From: Floccularia luteovirens
Taxonomy: Eukaryota; Basidiomycota; Agaricomycetes; Agaricales; Squamanitaceae
Length of the DNA stretch: 64,000 nt
Direction of reading: 5' to 3'
NCBI GenBank assembly: GCA_009739215.1
Contig: VSJF01000001.1
Location: 1,178,001 to 1,242,000 of the forward strand
Shown here: in pieces, positions 60,191 through 64,000 of the stretch
Numbering within the stretch: the first letter of the stretch is position 1
How the letters are laid out: the number at the start of each line of letters is the position of its first letter
Notes under the pieces: generated by a model
What the model saw: the letters and a program-made list of their open reading frames with translations, nothing else
Told to the model about the DNA's origin: nothing
The model's database searches: none
Translations under genes and position numbers: made by a program

Positions 60191-61229
60191 ATGCAAGGAT
60201 CTAGCATAACCATAACTTCACAGAACATCTCAATGGCAGATCCAGAAACGGCAACTATACTCACCGCAAACAGCATCAATCCCCAGCTTGATCTAACAGT
60301 ATGTTGAATGCTATTGAGTCAGGGTTACTAACATTAAATTTAGACGTGTATTCATGAAGCAAGTGAAAGGAAAAACGAAGGGAACGCACATTTTCGAGCT
60401 GGTCGTTGGACCGAAGCTCTAGTAGAATATCAAGCTGGGATTCGGTTGTTGCCCGTTAGACCTGAGAAGAAAGTTCCAAATTCCGGAGATTCCACTGGGG
60501 AATCGCTAGAACCACCAGTTGCTGAAAATGAAGATCTGGAGCTTGAATCACAGACGAATGAAGAGAGAGAGTTTGATCAGGAGTGTGCGAGTGCGCGGGC
60601 TGTTCTATACGCTAATATAGGTGCTTGTCATGTGAAACTGGTGAGCTTGACTCTAAATATCGGTTTCATCATGTTTTGATATGCTACTCAAGGGGGATCA
60701 CAAAGAGGCTGTAGAAGCTTGTTCAAAAGGTAATCAAACTTGCTTGCCAGTGGCAGATTTATATAACGAGCCTTAAACTAGCCTTACTTGACGATCCTAC
60801 ATATCAAAAAGCGCTGCTACGGCGCGCAACTTCCAATGAAGCAATTAATTCTTGGTCATCACTTGGCACAGCACAGACAGGTATGAACACCTTTTTCCTG
60901 ACATCAATATAGCCTAGGATTCATAAATATCGTATGAAAGATTACAACACTCTGCTAAAGATGGCTTCCTCTCCATCCCAAACCAGAGAACTCGAAACAA
61001 AACTGAACTATCTCAAACCTCGCCTCGAAGCAGCCCAGAAACAAGAAACAGCAGAGATGATGAGCAAACTTAAAGGTATAGGGAATAGTATTTTAGGTAT
61101 GTTTTCTCTTTGTGACCTGGTGGGGTATTCTCCTGATTCCTGTTATCAGGTAATTTCGGGTTATCAACTGATAACTTTAAATTCGAGCCAAATGGACAAG
61201 GGGGTTACTCCGTGAACTTCTCGCGATAG
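60191..61229 (+). CDS. Tetratricopeptide-repeat protein, TTC1-like
   Basis: Starts MQGSSITITSQNISMADPET. The TPR region has CIHEASERKNEGNAHFRAGR, WTEALVEYQAGIRLLPVRP, AVLYANIGACHVKL, GDHKEAVEACSK and ALLDDPTYQKALLRRATSNE. The C-terminal helix and tail read LKGIGNSILGNFGLSTDNF and GGYSVNFSR, the usual end of TTC1-type proteins. TPR proteins of this kind act as Hsp70/Hsp90 co-chaperones or G-protein adaptors. The TPR is split by an acidic insertion (60.46-60.58 kb). About seven exons are present, several under 70 nt. Confidence 0.85.
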
Positions 61230-61314
61230 GTTGACCTATCAGTTAGCCTAGTAATAAAAAACTGTTGATTTTCTGGTGAAGAGTTCGGAATACTTAGTCA
61301 TCAGTCGATGTATG

Positions 61315-61976
61315 TCACCGAATTGCAGAAAATGGTAAAACTGAGGGGAGGCCAAATCTATATTTAAAAAAGACAGGGATGAGCAAAAGATTGAGTAAAA
61401 GTGTGATGACAGTCCACACCCTTGCAGCGAGCCTTGATGTGACTAAACCAATGGGCAGGGGCCCATATTCCCGAGAATCTCTAGATGCTGCCATATTATC
61501 TCCACTAACCCAAATATGTCCTTTGGGTATCACTACGTGTTCTGTGGAAGGCGCCAGCGCACCTGTTGGGTCAACGCATACAGTGTCGCCCGGAACTCCA
61601 ATTACGCGTTTGCACACGATCCTTTTTGGGTCCAGAGGGGATTTGAAAACTACAAGATCTCCACGGTATATAGGGCGAAATCGGTAAGTCAGATATTCGT
61701 CAATCACAAGCTCGCCGCTGTTGGCCAAAGTTGGAAGCATCGAAGGACCATCCATCTATGTACGATATGGTAACTTTCTGATGATGAGCCAAATTTGTGT
61801 GAAATACGTACGAATGAGACTTGGGCGACATGTTTTGTAAATAGATGTAAGCCGCAAGTTATACTCGCTACCTGATTAGAATCAATACACATAATTGGGC
61901 GTTCAATTCATGAGTAATACCTTACCTGTAAGATTATTCTTGAGGTGGTTCTTAGACCGGGGTTTCTCCAGGACAT
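61315..61976 (-). CDS. IMP1: Mitochondrial inner membrane protease subunit 1 (Imp1)
   Basis: Three exons: MSWRNPGLRTTSRIILQ, then VASITCGLHLFTKHVAQVSF (membrane anchor), then MDGPSMLPTLANSGELVIDE. The catalytic Ser sits in GPSMLPT and the catalytic Lys in VCKRVIGVPGD, with the box GDNMAASRDSREYGPLPIGL. This is the S26 signal-peptidase fold of Imp1, which trims intermembrane-space sorting signals. A hydrophobic C-terminal segment (VWTVITLLLNLLLIPVFF) extends beyond the usual end. Length is about 185 residues. It converges with the TPR gene (85 bp between stops) and diverges from ELP4. Confidence 0.9.
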
Positions 61977-62127
61977 GGAGGTGACCGCAGACTCTGGAAC
62001 GAACTAGTTCAAAAACGCGGTGTGCGCCGCTGCATTCTTTCCGTCGATTACATAAGGAACGAAAAAAGTTATCTTTATGTCAGACATACTTCGAGCTGTA
62101 TGATTGTTGTCACAATACTAGCGCTTA
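61977..62127. promoter_or_regulatory. Divergent promoter, IMP1 / ELP4
   Basis: Only 151 bp separate the two outward-facing start codons, so the promoters overlap. Confidence 0.5.
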
Positions 62128-63656
62128 ATGTCTTCCTTCAAGCGTAAAGTCACCACTAAACAAAGCCCATCTTTTGCAGGGACACGGACATCACCTTCAT
62201 CTACTTCTACCATCATAACCTCAACTGGAATACATTCGTTGGATGATATACTTGGTGGAGGGCTTCCTCTATCATGTTCCCTTCTTATCTCAGCTCCCGA
62301 ACATCACTCATCTTATGGCGAGCTAGTACAGAAATACTTTGTTGCAGAAGGTTTAGCATGTGGGCATCGCGTATGCATTCTAGGAGGCGATGCGGAAGAT
62401 TTCGCAAAAGGAATCATGTGGTATCCAAAATCTACTACGCGAAAAGTTGGTAGCGAGGACGACGCGAAAGAGGACCTTGGTAGTGACAAGGTGAAAATCG
62501 CATGGCGATATGAACAAATGAAGCAGTTCCAGACCACAGTTACTGCGTCTACCTCGTATGTAAGTCTATTTGATTGTTGGTAGCGGGCTGACCAAAGCAG
62601 AAAGTCATTTATTCAAACGTTTACAGCAGATCGTCGAATGATGGCTACTGTCATGTGTTTGATCTCTCGAGCACTGTGCCAGAGCAAGTTATCGATGATG
62701 CTATTAGAGAAAAGCGTCTAGTGCTTCTCGACATTGATGTGCTAGAAGTTGAGGGATCGCCCATCACAAAAGCAATCCGCCGACTAGAGAGCTTCATTGA
62801 AGTAGACGATGTGCCTTCCGGAACCCCTATCCGTTTGTGCATACCATCACTAGGATCTGCTTTATGGGGCGATCCATCAAGTCAGGTAAGGCTATAGCAA
62901 TATCTGATAATTTAACTTTTTTGATTTATGATGCTAGGATACACTGCTTTTTTTGTATCGTCTAAGACTGCTGCTTCGCAAGTACCCCTACACTTGTGCT
63001 TCGTTGAGCCTCCCGCCCCGTCTCTCCGCAGAGACATGGGGTGGAAAGGGTTGGGTTCAGAAATTGGGGTGGATGTCTGACGCATTTGTCACATTTTCTG
63101 CGTTTTCAGGCATGTCACATTGATATCTGTTTATTGAAAGCGTGAATAATATATATATTCAGCCAATCCATCCCTCACAGCTATTTTTCCATCTTATCAT
63201 GGTTTAGTCCATATACATGGGTTACCATCGCCACAAACGCTACTTCCGTGCAGTGATAGATTTTCGACGCTTCGGGGTCTTTCTGCGGTTTCTTCGTCTG
63301 GAGGGGGCGAGAACAATCTTGCATTTAAATGCACACACAAACGGCTTACACTGGAGACGTTACACTTGGACCTAGAAGGTGGTGTAACAGAACGGCGTAC
63401 AGCACCCGCCACAAATGCATTAGACCCAGCTACATTGAGTGGCAATAGGCAGAAACATATACATCAGCCTCCTGCAACTTCGCATCAAAAATTGGTTCCT
63501 GTTGCTGTTCAGATTGAAGGACTTGAGGAATCAGCCTCCGATGTTCCAAGGGTCATTGAGGGAGATGAAACTGGGAGTATCCCCAAGGATAAAGGCAAGA
63601 AGATGAAGAAAACAGTTGCATTCCGGTCGGAACGACCAGACTTGAATGATTTTTAA
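62128..63656 (+). CDS. ELP4: Elongator complex subunit Elp4
   Basis: Starts MSSFKRKVTTKQSPSFAGTR, then the RecA-like (PAXNEB) fold: STGIHSLDDILGGGLPLSCS, LISAPEHHSSYGELVQKYFV and ACGHRVCILGGDAEDFAKG. After an intron it gives GYCHVFDLSSTVPEQVIDDA, RLVLLDIDVLEVEGSPI and GTPIRLCIPSLGSALWGD. The C-terminal part has LLRKYPYTCASLSLPPRLSA, VHIHGLPSPQTLLPCSDRFS and a Lys-rich tail ending RPDLNDF. Elp4 with Elp5 and Elp6 forms the ATPase-fold ring of Elongator, needed for wobble-uridine modification of tRNA. As usual for the subunit, no intact Walker A is present. Four introns are seen. Confidence 0.9.
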
Positions 63657-64000
63657 GTTTGTCTGGAGAATTCATAAATATTGAGGGGCTAGGGTGCGTG
63701 GTAAAGGACGAGGAAGAAACCCTTGTTTCAGAGTTCACGGCTTGAGAGGATGGGTTCTGTATATGGGAAAAAGTGGCAACAATCAACATGCCAAGGGATG
63801 TTTATTACTGGTCATGTCAAGGACATCCGACATGGGAATCACGGGCGAGTTAAATTTGAAAATGAAAAAGTTCTGACGTATAGCAACGAGAAAATTATGT
63901 ACGGTGTGTGTAAAGATGTGTAAGAGGTTACATGTACATCAGGACATAAGTTTTAGATATTGATGTGTAGTATGATGTAGTCCTGATGTGATAAAGAATA
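63657..64000. other. Right-end spacer downstream of ELP4
   Basis: 344 bp of sequence after the ELP4 stop. Short overlapping plus-strand open frames are present, but none carries a recognisable protein. Likely the 3' trailer of ELP4. Confidence 0.4.

Overview
This is a gene-dense nuclear segment of a basidiomycete fungus, most likely an Agaricomycete. Nearly every gene is interrupted by short introns (about 32-70 nt) with GT...AG borders and CTRAY-like branch points. Intergenic gaps are mostly 75-700 bp, and core promoters are pyrimidine-rich. The gene repertoire is fungal: a CBM1-tailed GH3 beta-glucosidase, a NACHT-WD40 STAND receptor, septin, Atg16, Ies1 and the fungal lysine enzyme Lys1. 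I see no transposon, CRISPR array, rRNA or tRNA.

Layout, left to right. 0.3-3.9 kb: chromodomain protein with a conserved C-terminal region (-). 4.3-6.4 kb: Ypt7/Rab7 (-) head-to-head with Atg16 (+). 6.8-14.7 kb, all (-): three-RRM Pub1/TIA-1 protein, prohibitin 1, ASNSD1-like asparagine synthetase-domain protein, 6-phosphogluconate dehydrogenase. 15.1-17.8 kb: PH-domain oxysterol-binding protein (+). 18.3-22.7 kb: secreted CBM1-GH3 beta-glucosidase (+). 23.1-27.4 kb: NACHT-WD40 receptor (-). 27.8-31.0 kb: mitochondrial aconitase of the Aco2 type (+). 31.4-37.0 kb: mitochondrial MutS homologue Msh1 (-) head-to-head with septin Cdc11 (+). 37.8-40.7 kb: MIT-domain protein (+). 41.3-43.2 kb: first Ies1-like INO80 subunit (-). 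43.7-46.8 kb: alpha/beta hydrolase with a long disordered N-terminus (-). 47.2-48.4 kb: F-box-like protein (-). 49.0-52.9 kb: amino-acid transporter and lysophospholipid acyltransferase (+). 53.0-55.7 kb: Tim8 (-) head-to-head with a second Ies1-like gene (+). 56.0-59.9 kb, all (-): unknown protein, saccharopine dehydrogenase Lys1, short-chain dehydrogenase. 60.2-63.7 kb: TTC1-like TPR protein (+), Imp1 protease (-), Elongator subunit Elp4 (+).

Most genes are housekeeping and do not form one operon-like system. There are loose functional pairings. Ypt7 and Atg16 share a 185-bp divergent promoter and both serve autophagy. Prohibitin, Aco2, Msh1, Tim8 and Imp1 are mitochondrial. Aco2 and Lys1 both touch lysine synthesis in yeasts.

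The unusual points are these: very small internal exons (9 nt in aconitase; 12, 13 and 18 nt in the glucosidase; 15 nt in the chromodomain); GC-AG introns; two intact inverted Ies1 paralogues 11 kb apart; a sterol-binding protein with the signature HH changed to HN; a short-chain dehydrogenase whose YxxxK lysine is Asn; and a chromodomain carrying a lysine-rich insertion. Exon joins were read by eye from splice signals and reading-frame continuity. CDS coordinates give the genomic span from start codon to stop codon, introns included.
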